Source: Microbacterium ginsengisoli
GTDB lineage: Bacteria > Actinomycetota > Actinomycetes > Actinomycetales > Microbacteriaceae
Length of the DNA: 64,000 nt
Direction of reading: 5' to 3'
NCBI RefSeq assembly: GCF_000956535.1
Contig: NZ_JYIY01000076.1
Location: 62,001 to 126,000 of the forward strand
Shown: positions 34,600 to 43,794 of the stretch, in pieces
How the letters are laid out: each line of letters opens with the position of its first letter
How positions within the stretch are numbered: position 1 is the first letter of the stretch
Translations under genes and position numbers: made by a program
Notes under the pieces: model-generated
What the model was told of the DNA's origin: nothing
Database searches by the model: none
What the model saw: the letters and a program-made list of their open reading frames with translations, nothing else

Positions 34600-35754
34600 T
34601 CAGACCTTCGCGTCCTGTCTCGGGATGATGACCTTCTTGATGATCAGCAGGATCGATGCGGTCACCGGGATCGCCACAAGCGCGCCGAGAAGACCCAGCA
34701 ATGTGCCGCCGACGAGGGCGCCGATGACGACGAGCGATCCGGGGATCGAGATCGCGCGGTTCATGATGCGCGGCGTCAGCACGTACGCCTCGACCTGCAT
34801 GTAGATGAGGTAGAGGGCCGCGAACACGAGCGCGCCCACCGGGCTCGCGAACAGCGCGAGCGACGAGCCGATCACCCAGAACGCCACCGTTCCGACCAAC
34901 GGGATGAGGGTGATGCAGAACGCGATCACCGCCATCAGCAGCGGGAAGGGGAGCCCGAGGAAAAAGTAGAGCAGCCCCGCGAACAGCGAGTTGAAGAACG
35001 CGAGGATGACCATCCCCATGAGGTACCCGCCGATCGACTGCGTGATCTGATCGGTCAGGTCGGCGACGCTCTCCCGGCCGTGGGCGGGAACGAGGCGGTA
35101 GAAGGCCTGCTTGATGACATCCAGGCTGGCGATGAAGTAGAGCGTCAGCACGAGCACGATGATGATGCCCGAGATGGTCGAGATGACCGACACCGTCACC
35201 TGCAGCACGCCGCCGCCGATCGCGGTGAGGTTCGCCGGGTTCGTCAGGAACCCCTGCACCTGGCTGACGATCTCGCCGACATTGCTGCCGAAGTTCGCCT
35301 GCAGCCAGGCGTAGAGGTCCGACGCCTGGAAGTCGCGGATGAGGCTCGGCACGTTGGCGACGAAGCCGGCGATCTGCGTCACCACGGTCGGGACGATCAG
35401 CAGCAGCACGCCGGCGAGCACGACGGCGAAGCCGGCGAAGACGATGACGATGCCCCACACCCGGGCCAGTCCCCGACGCTCGAGCGCGCGCACCACCGGG
35501 TCGAGTCCGAGGGCGGCGAACAGGGCGAACACGATGTAGATGAGCACCGTCGACAGGTTCGAGATCGCGAGCCCGAGCACGAGTGCGACCAGACCGCCGA
35601 GGGTGAGGAAGAAGCCGAACGCGAACGGATTGCCGATCGCGGCCATGGCGCGCCCGGCGGTCGTCTTCGGCCTTCGGGAGGCCGCGGCATCTCTCGATGC
35701 GGTCGTGGCGGACGAGGATGCCTCGGTGGACACCTCTGCGGGAGCGTCGCTCAT
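34600..35754 (-). CDS. AI-2E (TqsA/PerM) family membrane transporter
   Basis: This 384-residue protein has about eight helices: two N-terminal, one near 105-125, and a C-terminal cluster containing LVGTVAFWVIGSSLALF and the family hallmark VLTPRIMNRAISIPGSLVV followed by LLGALVAIPVTAS. The AI-2E family includes exporters of autoinducer-2 and Na+/H+ antiporters, so substrate is open. TAGAGT ends seven bases before the ATG at 35754, so it is likely leaderless. It is divergent from the chorismate mutase gene. Confidence 0.9.
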   Translation of the reverse strand: MSDAPAEVSTEASSSATTASRDAAASRRPKTTAGRAMAAIGNPFAFGFFLTLGGLVALVLGLAISNLSTVLIYIVFALFAALGLDPVVRALERRGLARVWGIVIVFAGFAVVLAGVLLLIVPTVVTQIAGFVANVPSLIRDFQASDLYAWLQANFGSNVGEIVSQVQGFLTNPANLTAIGGGVLQVTVSVISTISGIIIVLVLTLYFIASLDVIKQAFYRLVPAHGRESVADLTDQITQSIGGYLMGMVILAFFNSLFAGLLYFFLGLPFPLLMAVIAFCITLIPLVGTVAFWVIGSSLALFASPVGALVFAALYLIYMQVEAYVLTPRIMNRAISIPGSLVVIGALVGGTLLGLLGALVAIPVTASILLIIKKVIIPRQDAKV

Positions 35755-35761
35755 GGCTCAC

Positions 35762-35767
35762 ACTCTA
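35762..35767 (-). promoter_or_regulatory. -10 element of a leaderless promoter (AI-2E gene)
   Basis: TAGAGT, seven bases, then the ATG at 35754. Confidence 0.5.
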
Positions 35768-35811
35768 GGGCTGCGGCGCACCCCGCGCGGATCGCGCCGA
35801 GGCGGAGGCGC

Positions 35812-35817
35812 TAGGGT
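35812..35817 (+). promoter_or_regulatory. Possible -10 element of the chorismate mutase gene
   Basis: TAGGGT lies 20 bases before the TTG start, giving a short leader that carries GAGGAGG. Confidence 0.45.
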
Positions 35818-35836
35818 CGAGCGCGAGGAGGCCATC

Positions 35837-36136
35837 TTGTCCGACACCACCGACCCGCGCGTCGCGCTCAGCCGCCTGCGCGCCAGCATCGACAACATCG
35901 ACGCCGCCCTCATCTATCTGCTCGCCGAGCGGTTCCGCAGCACCACTCAGGTCGGCCATCTCAAGGCCGAGCACGGCATGCCTGCCTCCGACCCGGCACG
36001 TGAGGAGCAGCAGATCGCCCGACTGCGCGCGCTCGCCGCCGACGCCGACCTCGACCCCGCCTTCGCCGAGAAGTGGTTCAACTTCGTGGTGGCCGAGGTC
36101 ATCCGCCACCACACCGCCGCCGCCGACGCGCGCTGA
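35837..36136 (+). CDS. AroQ-class chorismate mutase
   Basis: This 99-residue all-helical enzyme converts chorismate to prephenate for Phe and Tyr synthesis. It shows LSRLRASIDNIDAALIYLLAERF (conserved Arg, Asp and the RF of helix 1), the active-site Lys in VGHLKAEHG, the PASDPAREEQQI loop and FVVAEVIRHH. TTG 35837 was chosen because GAGGAGG sits seven bases upstream; extending further would lead into the promoter. It stands alone. Confidence 0.92.
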   Translation: MSDTTDPRVALSRLRASIDNIDAALIYLLAERFRSTTQVGHLKAEHGMPASDPAREEQQIARLRALAADADLDPAFAEKWFNFVVAEVIRHHTAAADAR

Positions 36137-36295
36137 GCGTTCCTCTCGGAAGATCCATCGCCTGGGGGATGAATCCCCCAGGGCTCGCCCCCTACGATGG
36201 ACGCGAATCCTGCACGTCGCGCTCCGCACGCGCGCGCTCAGGAGCGCTTCGCCGGCGGAGCGCATGACCGATCTCGACGAGTAAGGCGCCGCATC

Positions 36296-37666
36296 ATGAG
36301 CGACACCCCCGCGCAGCAGGGCAGCAACGGATCCTTCGACCAGCTCATCCAGAGCGGCGGCGAACACACCTATTTCACCGTCGGGTTCCGCGGATACGAC
36401 CGACAAGAGGTCGACACCGCGCTCGCCGACCTGCAGGGCAAGCTGCAGCGCGCGACGGCTGATCTCGCCGCCGCCGCCGAGCGCCGTGACGCCGACGTCG
36501 AGGCGGCACGCGCGGAGGAGCGCGTAGAGGCCGACAAGGCGAAGGCGGAGGCCGAGAAGGCGAAGGCGGAGGCCGAGAAGGCGAAGGGTGCGAGCGCCAA
36601 GGCCGACGCCGACCGTGAGAAGGCCACCGCGAAGCTCAAGGCCGACCTCGCCGCTGCGGAGGCGCGCGCCGCCGATGCCGAGGCGCGGGTGACCGCGCTG
36701 ACCACCGAGTTCGCCGGGGGCGGTCTCGAGCGCGACGGCGACGAGCCGCAGAGCCGGCAGCAGTTCGAGGCGGTGCTGCACGTCGCGGAGGAGCAGGCGA
36801 ACCTGCTCATCCAGAACGCCGCGCAGCAGGCCGAGCGCCTCCTCGCCGCCGCCCGTGAGGAGATCACCGAGCGTCGTGCGACGCTCGACTCCGACACCGC
36901 CCGCATCCTCGCCCAGGCGCAGCACGACGCCGACCAGGTGCGCCTGAAGATCGACACCGAGTACACCGCCCACGAGGCCCGCATCGAGCGCGAGGCCGCG
37001 CACGCCGCGGAGAAGGTGACGCAGGCCGAGCAGGAGGCCGCGGCCATCCGCACCGAGGCCGAGAAGGGCGCTGCGGCGCTGCGCTCGATGGTCACCCGCG
37101 AGACCACCGAGCAGCGCGCCGACGCCGAGCGCGACGTGCGCGAGATGAACGCCCGCGTGCTCGAGTTCGAGGAGGCGCTCACCCGCCGTCAGGACGACGC
37201 CCAGCAGGAGTTCCTCGTGCTGCACAACCAGGCGGTCGCCCACGCCGAGCGCATCACCTCCGACGCCAACGAGCAGGTCGCCGCGTCGCTCGACCACGCG
37301 CAGCGCATCTCGGCGAAGGCCGATGACTACGAGAAGCTCATGCGCGCCCAAGCGTCGCAGATCGAGGCGGACAGCCAGCTCCGCGCCCGCGAGACCGTCG
37401 ACAAGGCGAAGCTCAAGGCGCAGAAGATCGTCGACAGCGTGATCGGACACACCACGACGGTGCTGCGCGACGCCGAGGACCGCACGCGGCAGCTGCGCTG
37501 GCAGCAGCAGCAGCTCACCAGCTTCATGGCCGAGGTGCGCGAGCTCATCCGCCCCGAGACCGGTGTGATCTCCGAGGAGCCGGAGTTCGCGGCCGAGACG
37601 GAGTCGGCGGCCGTGGAGGCCTCGACGACGGAGGAAGCCGTCGAGGGCGAGCACGTCGAGTCCTGA
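36296..37666 (+). CDS. DivIVA-domain long coiled-coil protein
   Basis: This 456-residue protein starts with a DivIVA-like membrane-binding region, YFTVGFRGYDRQEVDTAL (26-43), followed by almost continuous coiled coil rich in Ala, Glu, Lys and Arg to about 420, and an acidic tail. It is longer than Wag31/DivIVA (about 260-300). Such proteins bind curved polar membrane and organise polar growth or septation in Actinobacteria. A three-unit 21-bp repeat encodes EAEKAKA heptads near residues 78-98. The ATG at 36296 has only a weak upstream purine stretch, so the start is less certain. Confidence 0.82.
   Translation: MSDTPAQQGSNGSFDQLIQSGGEHTYFTVGFRGYDRQEVDTALADLQGKLQRATADLAAAAERRDADVEAARAEERVEADKAKAEAEKAKAEAEKAKGASAKADADREKATAKLKADLAAAEARAADAEARVTALTTEFAGGGLERDGDEPQSRQQFEAVLHVAEEQANLLIQNAAQQAERLLAAAREEITERRATLDSDTARILAQAQHDADQVRLKIDTEYTAHEARIEREAAHAAEKVTQAEQEAAAIRTEAEKGAAALRSMVTRETTEQRADAERDVREMNARVLEFEEALTRRQDDAQQEFLVLHNQAVAHAERITSDANEQVAASLDHAQRISAKADDYEKLMRAQASQIEADSQLRARETVDKAKLKAQKIVDSVIGHTTTVLRDAEDRTRQLRWQQQQLTSFMAEVRELIRPETGVISEEPEFAAETESAAVEASTTEEAVEGEHVES
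36527..36589 (+). repeat. 21-bp tandem repeat, three copies, in the DivIVA-like gene
   Basis: Units GAGGCCGAGAAGGCGAAGGCG at 36527, 36548 and 36569 differ by one or two bases. They encode one heptad each, Glu-Ala-(Asp/Glu)-Lys-Ala-Lys-Ala/Gly, so copy number changes would lengthen the coiled coil in phase. Confidence 0.85.
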
Positions 37667-37685
37667 CGGCGCGCCATCGCCCCTG

Positions 37686-37904
37686 TCAGTCGCGACGTCG
37701 GCGTCGCACCAGATCGGATGCCGCGGCCACCAGGCCGATCGCCACGCCGGAGATCGCGATCCACATCCCGATACGGTGCACTCTCGCGCTGTCGTCGGCG
37801 AGCAGGTCGAGTCGGCCGGCGGCGATCATCACCATGACGCCGACGGCACAGGTCGCGATCGACAGGACGATGAGCGTGCGGCGGGCGCCGTCGGGGAGGA
37901 TCAC
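37686..37904 (-). CDS. Small two-helix membrane protein, function unknown
   Basis: This 72-residue ORF begins at GTG 37904 (VILPDGARRTL) and has two helices, TLIVLSIATCAVGVMVMIAAG and IGMWIAISGVAIGLVAAASD, with a basic C-terminus RRRRRD. It lies 50 bases after the larger membrane-protein gene on the same strand. The ribosome site is weak (GAGAG directly before the start). I do not recognise the family. Confidence 0.6.
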   Translation of the reverse strand: MILPDGARRTLIVLSIATCAVGVMVMIAAGRLDLLADDSARVHRIGMWIAISGVAIGLVAAASDLVRRRRRD

Positions 37905-37954
37905 CTCTCGACGGTAATCGGCGACGCCGAGACGGTGCCGGGAGAATCCACAGC

Positions 37955-38983
37955 TCAGGCCGTGGACGTCCTCGTGGTCCGGGTGCGCACCTTCGCCCGG
38001 ATCGCGCGTGCCGGGCGCCAGGGGCCTGCGATCCACACCGCGACCGCACCGAGCACGCCGCCCGCGCACGTCCATGCCGCGACCGAGACCATGCCGTCGG
38101 TGACGACCGAGAACAGGGCCGCGGAGGCGGCATCCGAAATGCCCTGCGGAGCCAGTGCGGCGCTGACGATGGATGCCGCGACCGCGCGCCCGATGATGAG
38201 GATCAGCGTGCCGAGCGCGAGGGCGAGGCCGGCGACGACGGCCGCCCGGTGGCGGCGGCGGGCCAGCAGGATGCCCGCGACCAGGAGCACCGCGGCGGCG
38301 AACGGCAGCCACGCGCCGACGGCGACCGCGACCGCGTAGCCGGTCTGCGCGGTCGGCAGTGCATCGGCCTGGGCGATCGGGATGGTGCGCTGCACCGCCG
38401 GGATCTGCGCGGCGAACGGCACCTGCGAGTCGATGAGGTGCTGGCGGACCGCGGCGACGACGGGGCCGAGCTCGAGCCCGATGGTGCCGTCGGAGGCGAC
38501 CGAGACGAGCGCGTTCGGGTCGCCCTGCATCGTCTTCACCAGCTGGGCGTGGGTGGTGCGCAACGCGGTCGAGAAGACGGTCGCGAACGGGTCGGATGCC
38601 ACGAATCTCGCGACGTTCGTGCGCACGACCGACTCGAGGCCCTGCGCGGCGGGTCCCTTGAGGGCGTCGAGCGCCTGGGTTGCGAGAGGGCCGGTGCCGA
38701 GCGAGGTGATGCCGTCGATGACCTGGCCGGCGATCGCCGTATAGTCCACGTGCTGGGCGATGACCGTCATCGTCGCATCGGTGACGCTCTGCTGGACGGC
38801 GGGGTCGTGCGCGAGCGGGGCGTACGCGGCGACGAACGCGTCGGTGTCGACGAGCTGCACCCGGGCCCAGCCCGTGATGATCGACAGCGGCGCGAGCACG
38901 AGCGCGATCGTGAGCACCAGCCCCGACGCGAACGACCGCCCCCAGGCGCGGGCGCGCGACGGGGACGGTCGTTCGTCGGTCAT
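37955..38983 (-). CDS. Membrane protein of unknown function
   Basis: This 342-residue protein has one N-terminal helix (about 18-42), an extracytoplasmic domain of about 170 residues with DTDAFVAAYAPLAHDPAVQ and a long helical stretch, and three C-terminal helices near 215-330. This layout matches a group of actinobacterial proteins annotated only as membrane proteins. It starts 3 bases after the SHOCT gene stop and lies in the same orientation, so the two are likely cotranscribed. The C-terminus is basic and cytoplasmic. Confidence 0.75.
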   Translation of the reverse strand: MTDERPSPSRARAWGRSFASGLVLTIALVLAPLSIITGWARVQLVDTDAFVAAYAPLAHDPAVQQSVTDATMTVIAQHVDYTAIAGQVIDGITSLGTGPLATQALDALKGPAAQGLESVVRTNVARFVASDPFATVFSTALRTTHAQLVKTMQGDPNALVSVASDGTIGLELGPVVAAVRQHLIDSQVPFAAQIPAVQRTIPIAQADALPTAQTGYAVAVAVGAWLPFAAAVLLVAGILLARRRHRAAVVAGLALALGTLILIIGRAVAASIVSAALAPQGISDAASAALFSVVTDGMVSVAAWTCAGGVLGAVAVWIAGPWRPARAIRAKVRTRTTRTSTA

Positions 38984-38986
38984 CGG

Positions 38987-39376
38987 TCAGCCCGCGAGCG
39001 CGCGCGCCTTGAGCGACTCGTACTCGGCTGCCGTGATCGTTCCGGCGTCGAGCAGCGCCTTCGCCTTCGCGATCTCATCGGCCGCGCTCGTTCCCGACAC
39101 GGAGCGGATGTAGTCGTCGGCCGCCTCCTGCGCCTTCGTGGCCTGGGCGCGGCTGCGCTCGGCCATGCCCTGACCGCGCGCGATCAGGTAGACGAGGGCG
39201 GTCAGGAACGGCACGAAGATCAGGAAGAGGATCCACAGCGCCTTCCACCAGCCGTTGAGCGTGTGGTCGCGGAACAGGTCACCGATGATCGAGAACAGCG
39301 CCATCAGGTAGGCGACGAACACGAAGATCGACAGGAACCACCACAGGAGGCTCCCGAAGTTCGACAGGAAGTCCAT
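38987..39376 (-). CDS. SHOCT-domain membrane protein (PLDc_N type)
   Basis: This 129-residue protein has two N-terminal helices (about 8-32 and 42-66), with LNGWWKALWILFLIFVPFLTALVYLI matching the PLDc_N phospholipase-like membrane anchor, and a C-terminal SHOCT motif IAKAKALLDAGTITAAEYES. SHOCT is a short oligomerisation or targeting motif. AAAGGGG precedes the ATG. It is the first gene of a unit with the 342-residue membrane protein. Confidence 0.87.
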   Translation of the reverse strand: MDFLSNFGSLLWWFLSIFVFVAYLMALFSIIGDLFRDHTLNGWWKALWILFLIFVPFLTALVYLIARGQGMAERSRAQATKAQEAADDYIRSVSGTSAADEIAKAKALLDAGTITAAEYESLKARALAG

Positions 39377-39423
39377 GATTCTTACCCCTTTCGCCGGCGG
39401 GCACCGGCATCAACAGGTGCCCC

Positions 39424-39462
39424 CCGGCACCCGGTTTCAGTATGGCGGAAACCGGGTGCCGG
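39424..39462 (-). terminator. Terminator after the GNAT gene
   Basis: CCGGCACCCGGTTTC pairs perfectly with GAAACCGGGTGCCGG around nine bases. It lies 76 bases beyond the GNAT stop and 48 bases upstream of the SHOCT gene, both on the minus strand. Confidence 0.8.
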
Positions 39463-39538
39463 CGTGGGGTTCGATCTGCGGCCCCCGACTGCTGCGGCGA
39501 CGTCGAGCGGATCGCCCGCCTCGACGTCTTGCGAGCGA

Positions 39539-40297
39539 CTAGGACGGGTCGACCGCCGGTGTGCGCACTGCGGCGAACGTGGTGTGCCGGCGCAGGACGA
39601 AGCCGAGCCTCTCGTAGGCGGCGATCGCGCCCACGTTGGTCGCCGCCGCGTGCAGCAGCGCGCGGTCGCCGCGCTGCTGGATGTGGAACGCGACGTCGAG
39701 CACGAGCCGTGACGCGAGCCCCTGGCGACGATGGTCGGCATCGACCGACACCGCGCTGATCTCGGTCCAGCCGGACGGGTGCAGCCGCTCACCGGCCATG
39801 GCGATGAGGCGTCCGTCGCGGCGGATGCCGATGTAGCGTCCGAGCTCGTGGGTGCGGGGGAGGAAGGGTCCCGGCTGGTTGCGTTCGACGATCGCGAGCA
39901 TCTCGGGCACGTCGTCGGCACCGAGCAGCACCGCTTCGGGCTCCGGGCGGGGCGAGAGGACGTCGGTCTCGACCAGCTGCACGCCCGACCCTCCGCCGAG
40001 CACCTCCCATCCGTCCGGCAGCGCGTCGGGGGCGCCGTTGAGGCCGATCTCGGCCGACGGCCCGACCAGGCGGTGCAGTCGATCCCACACCCCGGGGTCG
40101 TTCCAGTCGCGCACCGCGACGAAGGGCGCGACGTCGCCGGGATAGCGTCGCGCGAGATCGTCGCCGAGGGCGAATCGCGCGTGCGGGCCTGTCAGGGAGA
40201 ACCATGCCGGGTTGTCGAGCACCTGCACGTCACGCGCGGACAGCCGCGGCGTCGGAGCCGCCGCGGCGGGGGAGGAGGTCGGGGGCAGGGAGCTCAC
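39539..40297 (-). CDS. GNAT-family N-acetyltransferase
   Basis: This 252-residue protein has a divergent N-terminal half and a C-terminal GNAT domain with the acetyl-CoA loop VSVDADHRRQGLASRLV (RxxGxA) and the NVGAIAAYERLGFV motif. It belongs to the FR47-like subgroup. The substrate is unknown. GTG 40297 (VSSLPPTS) was chosen because GAGAAT ends six bases upstream, which gives a leaderless transcript; a TTG twelve codons earlier is possible. Confidence 0.85.
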   Translation of the reverse strand: MSSLPPTSSPAAAAPTPRLSARDVQVLDNPAWFSLTGPHARFALGDDLARRYPGDVAPFVAVRDWNDPGVWDRLHRLVGPSAEIGLNGAPDALPDGWEVLGGGSGVQLVETDVLSPRPEPEAVLLGADDVPEMLAIVERNQPGPFLPRTHELGRYIGIRRDGRLIAMAGERLHPSGWTEISAVSVDADHRRQGLASRLVLDVAFHIQQRGDRALLHAAATNVGAIAAYERLGFVLRRHTTFAAVRTPAVDPS

Positions 40298-40361
40298 GCG
40301 CTCATTCTCGGAATCGCCCGCCCGCGCCCACAACCCGCGCTGTCACCCGCCGCAACCTGCC

Positions 40362-41120
40362 TCACGCGCGGTCGGGACCGGAGGTCGCCTCGTGCGCCGT
40401 CGGAGTCGCCTTCGGCGCGGTGATCTCGAGGGCGACCTTCTTCTCGAGCACGTCGAGCGCCTCGTCGGAGAGCGAGATGAGCCCGTCGAGCTCCTCGCGC
40501 ACCCGCTGGTAGGCGAGCTGGCGCTCGGCGGGCGTCGCCGCCTCGTCGACGGCGACCGTCAACAGCTGCTGCGCCGTGTGCAGGCGCTTGCGCTCTGCCT
40601 CGGTGAACCCGGAGTCGCGCAGGCGTCGTGCATCGCGCTCGGCGAGATCGAACGCGACCTCGTAGTCGGTGACGGCCTCGCGGTACTCGCGCAGCTCGTC
40701 CGCGGACACCTTGCGACCTTCGGCGGGCCGCAGCCGGTCGGCCTTCTTCCCGGCGCGCAGGAACGCGGCCGTGAGCGGCTGACGACCGTCGCTCATCGCG
40801 GGGTACGCGATCGCCTTCGAGACATCCAGCTCGTACTCGAGCCACCGCCGGCGCACCTCGTCGTGATCGGCGAACAGCTGGGCGAGCGGGGAGAGCGCGG
40901 CATCCTTCTGCGCGGGACGCGCCGAGCCGACGGCCTTCGGATCCTTCCGGGCGGCGATCTGCGCCGCACGGATCTCGCCTTTCGTGCGCAGCACCTCGAG
41001 GCGTCGTTCGTGGCGCCGTCGGGCATTGCGCTCCCAGCCGCGGCCGGCCGCCGCGACCACCCCGAACAGCGGGAACGCCAACCACCAGTAGTGCGCGGCG
41101 AAACCCCAGAACTGGTCCAC
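40362..41120 (-). CDS. Membrane-anchored coiled-coil protein, function unknown
   Basis: This 252-residue protein has one N-terminal helix (HYWWLAFPLFGVVAAAGRGW), then an entirely hydrophilic, helical cytoplasmic part rich in Arg, Glu and Ala. Recognisable local segments include LADHDE-like DHDEVRRRWLEYELD and FDLAERDARRLRDSGFTEAER. It is typical of a conserved actinobacterial hypothetical; I cannot name the family. It follows the 43-residue ORF and purL on the same strand. Confidence 0.7.
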   Translation of the reverse strand: MDQFWGFAAHYWWLAFPLFGVVAAAGRGWERNARRRHERRLEVLRTKGEIRAAQIAARKDPKAVGSARPAQKDAALSPLAQLFADHDEVRRRWLEYELDVSKAIAYPAMSDGRQPLTAAFLRAGKKADRLRPAEGRKVSADELREYREAVTDYEVAFDLAERDARRLRDSGFTEAERKRLHTAQQLLTVAVDEAATPAERQLAYQRVREELDGLISLSDEALDVLEKKVALEITAPKATPTAHEATSGPDRA

Positions 41121-41157
41121 GCCCTCATCGTAACCGCGCCCGCGCGCGGCCCGCGGG

Positions 41158-41289
41158 TCAGTGGATCAGCAGCGAAACGACGGTCGCGCCGCCGCCGACG
41201 AGCACGAGCGCGATGATCACGACCCACGCGACGATGCGCGTGCGGGTCGTGTAAGGGCGCTCCCCCAGGTCATCGGGTGAATCGCTCAT
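41158..41289 (-). CDS. 43-residue single-helix membrane protein
   Basis: This short ORF begins [19 protein letters not shown] and has one helix, [19 protein letters not shown], near its end. Its ATG overlaps the purL stop by ATGA, so translational coupling with purL is likely. Such a coupling argues that it is real despite its size. Function unknown. Confidence 0.65.
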   Translation of the reverse strand: MSDSPDDLGERPYTTRTRIVAWVVIIALVLVGGGATVVSLLIH

Positions 41290-43631
41290 CGCACGACCTC
41301 CGGCTCCGTCACGATCGCGCCGAACGCGGCCGGCAGCGTGCCGGTCGACAGTGCCCGCAGCTCGGGCACCGGCAGGGTGAACAGGCCCTGCACCTCGAGG
41401 GCGCTGGCCGAGCCGTCGGCGGGGGCGTCGGTCACCCCGATGCGCAGCACCGGGTAGCCGCGCCCCTCGCAGAGCCCGCGGAACTTGACGTCCTCCTCGC
41501 GGGGCACGGTCACGAGCACGCGGCCGGTCGACTCCGAGAACAGGGCGGATGCCGCATCCACCCCGTCGCGCTCGATGATCTCCGTCAGCCACACCCGCGC
41601 GCCGACGCCGAAGCGCAGCACGCCGTCGGTGAGGCTCTGCGCGAGCCCGCCCTCGGACAGGTCGTGGGCGCTGGAGACGAGACCCTGGTCGCCCGCTGCG
41701 CGCAGCAGCTCGGCGAGGCGCTTCTCGGCCGCGAGGTCCACCTTCGGCGGGCGGCCGCCGAGGTGTCCGTGCACCGTTTGCGCCCACTGCGAGCCGCTGA
41801 GCTCGGTGGAGGTGACCCCCAGCAGGTAGATGTTCTCGCCGGCGTCCTGCCAGCCCGACGGGATGCGCGCCGCGACGTCGTCGATGATGCCGAGCACGCC
41901 GACGACCGGGGTCGGGTGGATCGGGGTGTCGCCGGTCTGGTTGTAGAAGCTCACGTTGCCGCCGGTGACGGGGATGCCGAGCTCGAGGCAGCCGTCCGAC
42001 AGGCCCTCGACGGCCCGTGAGAACTGCCACATGACCTCGGGGTTCTCGGGGCTGCCGAAGTTGAGGCAGTCGGTGACAGCCGTGGGCACGGCGCCGGTGA
42101 CGGCGACGTTGCGGTAGGCCTCGGCGAGGGCGAGCTTCGCGCCCTCGTAGGGGTCGAGCTGGCAGAAGCGGCCGTTGCAGTCGGTCGCGATCGCGAACCC
42201 GAGACCCGACTGCTCGTCGACGCGAACCATGCCCGCGTCATCGGGGAACGAGAGGGCCGTGTTGCCGAGCACGTAGTAGTCGTACTGGTTCGTGACCCAC
42301 GAGGCATCCGCGAGGTTCGGGCTCGAGACCAGCGCGGTGAACTGCGCACGCAGGGTGTCGGCGTCGGCGCTGCGCTCGAGGGCGGCGGCGGAATCGTCCT
42401 GCAGGGCGTCGATCCACGTCGGGTAGGCCACCGGACGCTCGTAGACCGGGCCGTCGACCGCGACCGTCGAGGGGTCGACGTCGACGATCTTCTCGCCGTG
42501 CCAGAAGATCTCGAGACGACCGTCGCCGGTGACCTCGCCCAGCACGCTCGTCTCGACGTCCCACTTGCCGGTCACGGCCAGGAACTCGTCGAGCTTCTCG
42601 GGGCGCACGATCGCCATCATGCGCTCCTGGCTCTCGCTCATGAGGATCTCCTCGGGCGTGAGCGAGGGGTCGCGCAGCAGCACCTTCTCGAGGTCGACGC
42701 GCATGCCCGAGCCGCCGTTCGCGGCGAGCTCGCTCGTGGCGCACGAGATGCCGGCGGCGCCGAGGTCCTGGATCGCCTCGACCAGCTCGTCGCGGTAGAG
42801 CTCGAGGCAGCACTCGATGAGCACCTTCTCGGCGAACGGGTCGCCGACCTGCACGGCCGGGCGCTTGGTGGGGCCGCCGTCGGCGAACGTGTCGGACGCG
42901 AGGATGGATGCCCCGCCGATGCCGTCGCCGCCGGTGCGGGCGCCGAACAGCACCACCTTGTTGCCGGGGCCGACCGCGTTCGCGAGCTTCAGGTCGTCGT
43001 GGCGCAGCACGCCCACGGCGAGCGCGTTGACGAGCGGGTTGCCCTGGTAGACCGCGTCGAACACGGTCTCACCGCCGATGTTCGGCAGGCCCAGGCAGTT
43101 GCCGTAGAAGGAGATGCCGCTGACGACGCCGTGCACGACGCGGGCAGTGTCGGGGTGATCGATCGCACCGAAGCGCAGCTGGTCCATGACGGCCACCGGG
43201 CGCGCGCCCATCGAGATGATGTCGCGCACGATGCCGCCGACGCCGGTCGCGGCGCCCTGGAACGGCTCGATGTAGCTCGGGTGGTTGTGCGACTCGACCT
43301 TGAAGGTCACCGCCCAGCCCTCGCCGATGTCGACGACGCCCGCGTTCTGGCCCATGCCGACCATGAGGCGCTCGCGCATCTCGTCGCTGACCTTCTGGCC
43401 GAACTGGCGCAGGTAGATCTTGCTCGACTTGTAGGAGCAGTGCTCGCTCCACATGACCGAGTACATCGCCAGCTCGCCGCTGGTGGGACGGCGGCCGAGG
43501 ATCTCGCGGATCTGCGCATACTCGTCGGGCTTGAGACCGAGCGCCGCGTACGGCTGCTCCTTCTCGGGGGTGGCTTCGGCGTCGGCGACGGTGTCGGCGA
43601 TCTTGCCGAGGGGAGCGGCGGGGGTGCTCAC
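41286..43631 (-). CDS. purL: Phosphoribosylformylglycinamidine synthase subunit PurL
   Basis: This 781-residue synthetase subunit converts FGAR to FGAM with ATP and ammonia in purine synthesis. It is the small PurL type working with PurS and PurQ, neither of which is adjacent. Signature segments are [77 protein letters not shown] and, in the second half, [17 protein letters not shown] 43631 (VSTPAAPLG) is preferred because GGAG lies nine bases upstream; a TTG five codons earlier is possible. The last codons overlap a small membrane ORF. Confidence 0.95.
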   Translation of the reverse strand: MSTPAAPLGKIADTVADAEATPEKEQPYAALGLKPDEYAQIREILGRRPTSGELAMYSVMWSEHCSYKSSKIYLRQFGQKVSDEMRERLMVGMGQNAGVVDIGEGWAVTFKVESHNHPSYIEPFQGAATGVGGIVRDIISMGARPVAVMDQLRFGAIDHPDTARVVHGVVSGISFYGNCLGLPNIGGETVFDAVYQGNPLVNALAVGVLRHDDLKLANAVGPGNKVVLFGARTGGDGIGGASILASDTFADGGPTKRPAVQVGDPFAEKVLIECCLELYRDELVEAIQDLGAAGISCATSELAANGGSGMRVDLEKVLLRDPSLTPEEILMSESQERMMAIVRPEKLDEFLAVTGKWDVETSVLGEVTGDGRLEIFWHGEKIVDVDPSTVAVDGPVYERPVAYPTWIDALQDDSAAALERSADADTLRAQFTALVSSPNLADASWVTNQYDYYVLGNTALSFPDDAGMVRVDEQSGLGFAIATDCNGRFCQLDPYEGAKLALAEAYRNVAVTGAVPTAVTDCLNFGSPENPEVMWQFSRAVEGLSDGCLELGIPVTGGNVSFYNQTGDTPIHPTPVVGVLGIIDDVAARIPSGWQDAGENIYLLGVTSTELSGSQWAQTVHGHLGGRPPKVDLAAEKRLAELLRAAGDQGLVSSAHDLSEGGLAQSLTDGVLRFGVGARVWLTEIIERDGVDAASALFSESTGRVLVTVPREEDVKFRGLCEGRGYPVLRIGVTDAPADGSASALEVQGLFTLPVPELRALSTGTLPAAFGAIVTEPEVVR

Positions 43632-43794
43632 GCGGCTGGTCTCCAAGAATCGAGGGCTGCCGGGGATGCGGCAAGTCTAGCCGGGGCGCGCGCCGGCGCA
43701 CCCGTGCCGGACGCGCGTGAGGATCGGGCGCGCGGGCGCATGGGATCCGTGAGCGGCGGGGGATGCGGCATCCCGTCGCCCATAGACCGGAGTC

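Noticed and set aside
36527-36589. Non-coding minisatellite
   Set aside because: The units keep reading frame and encode heptads of the coiled coil, so the repeat is explained by protein structure.
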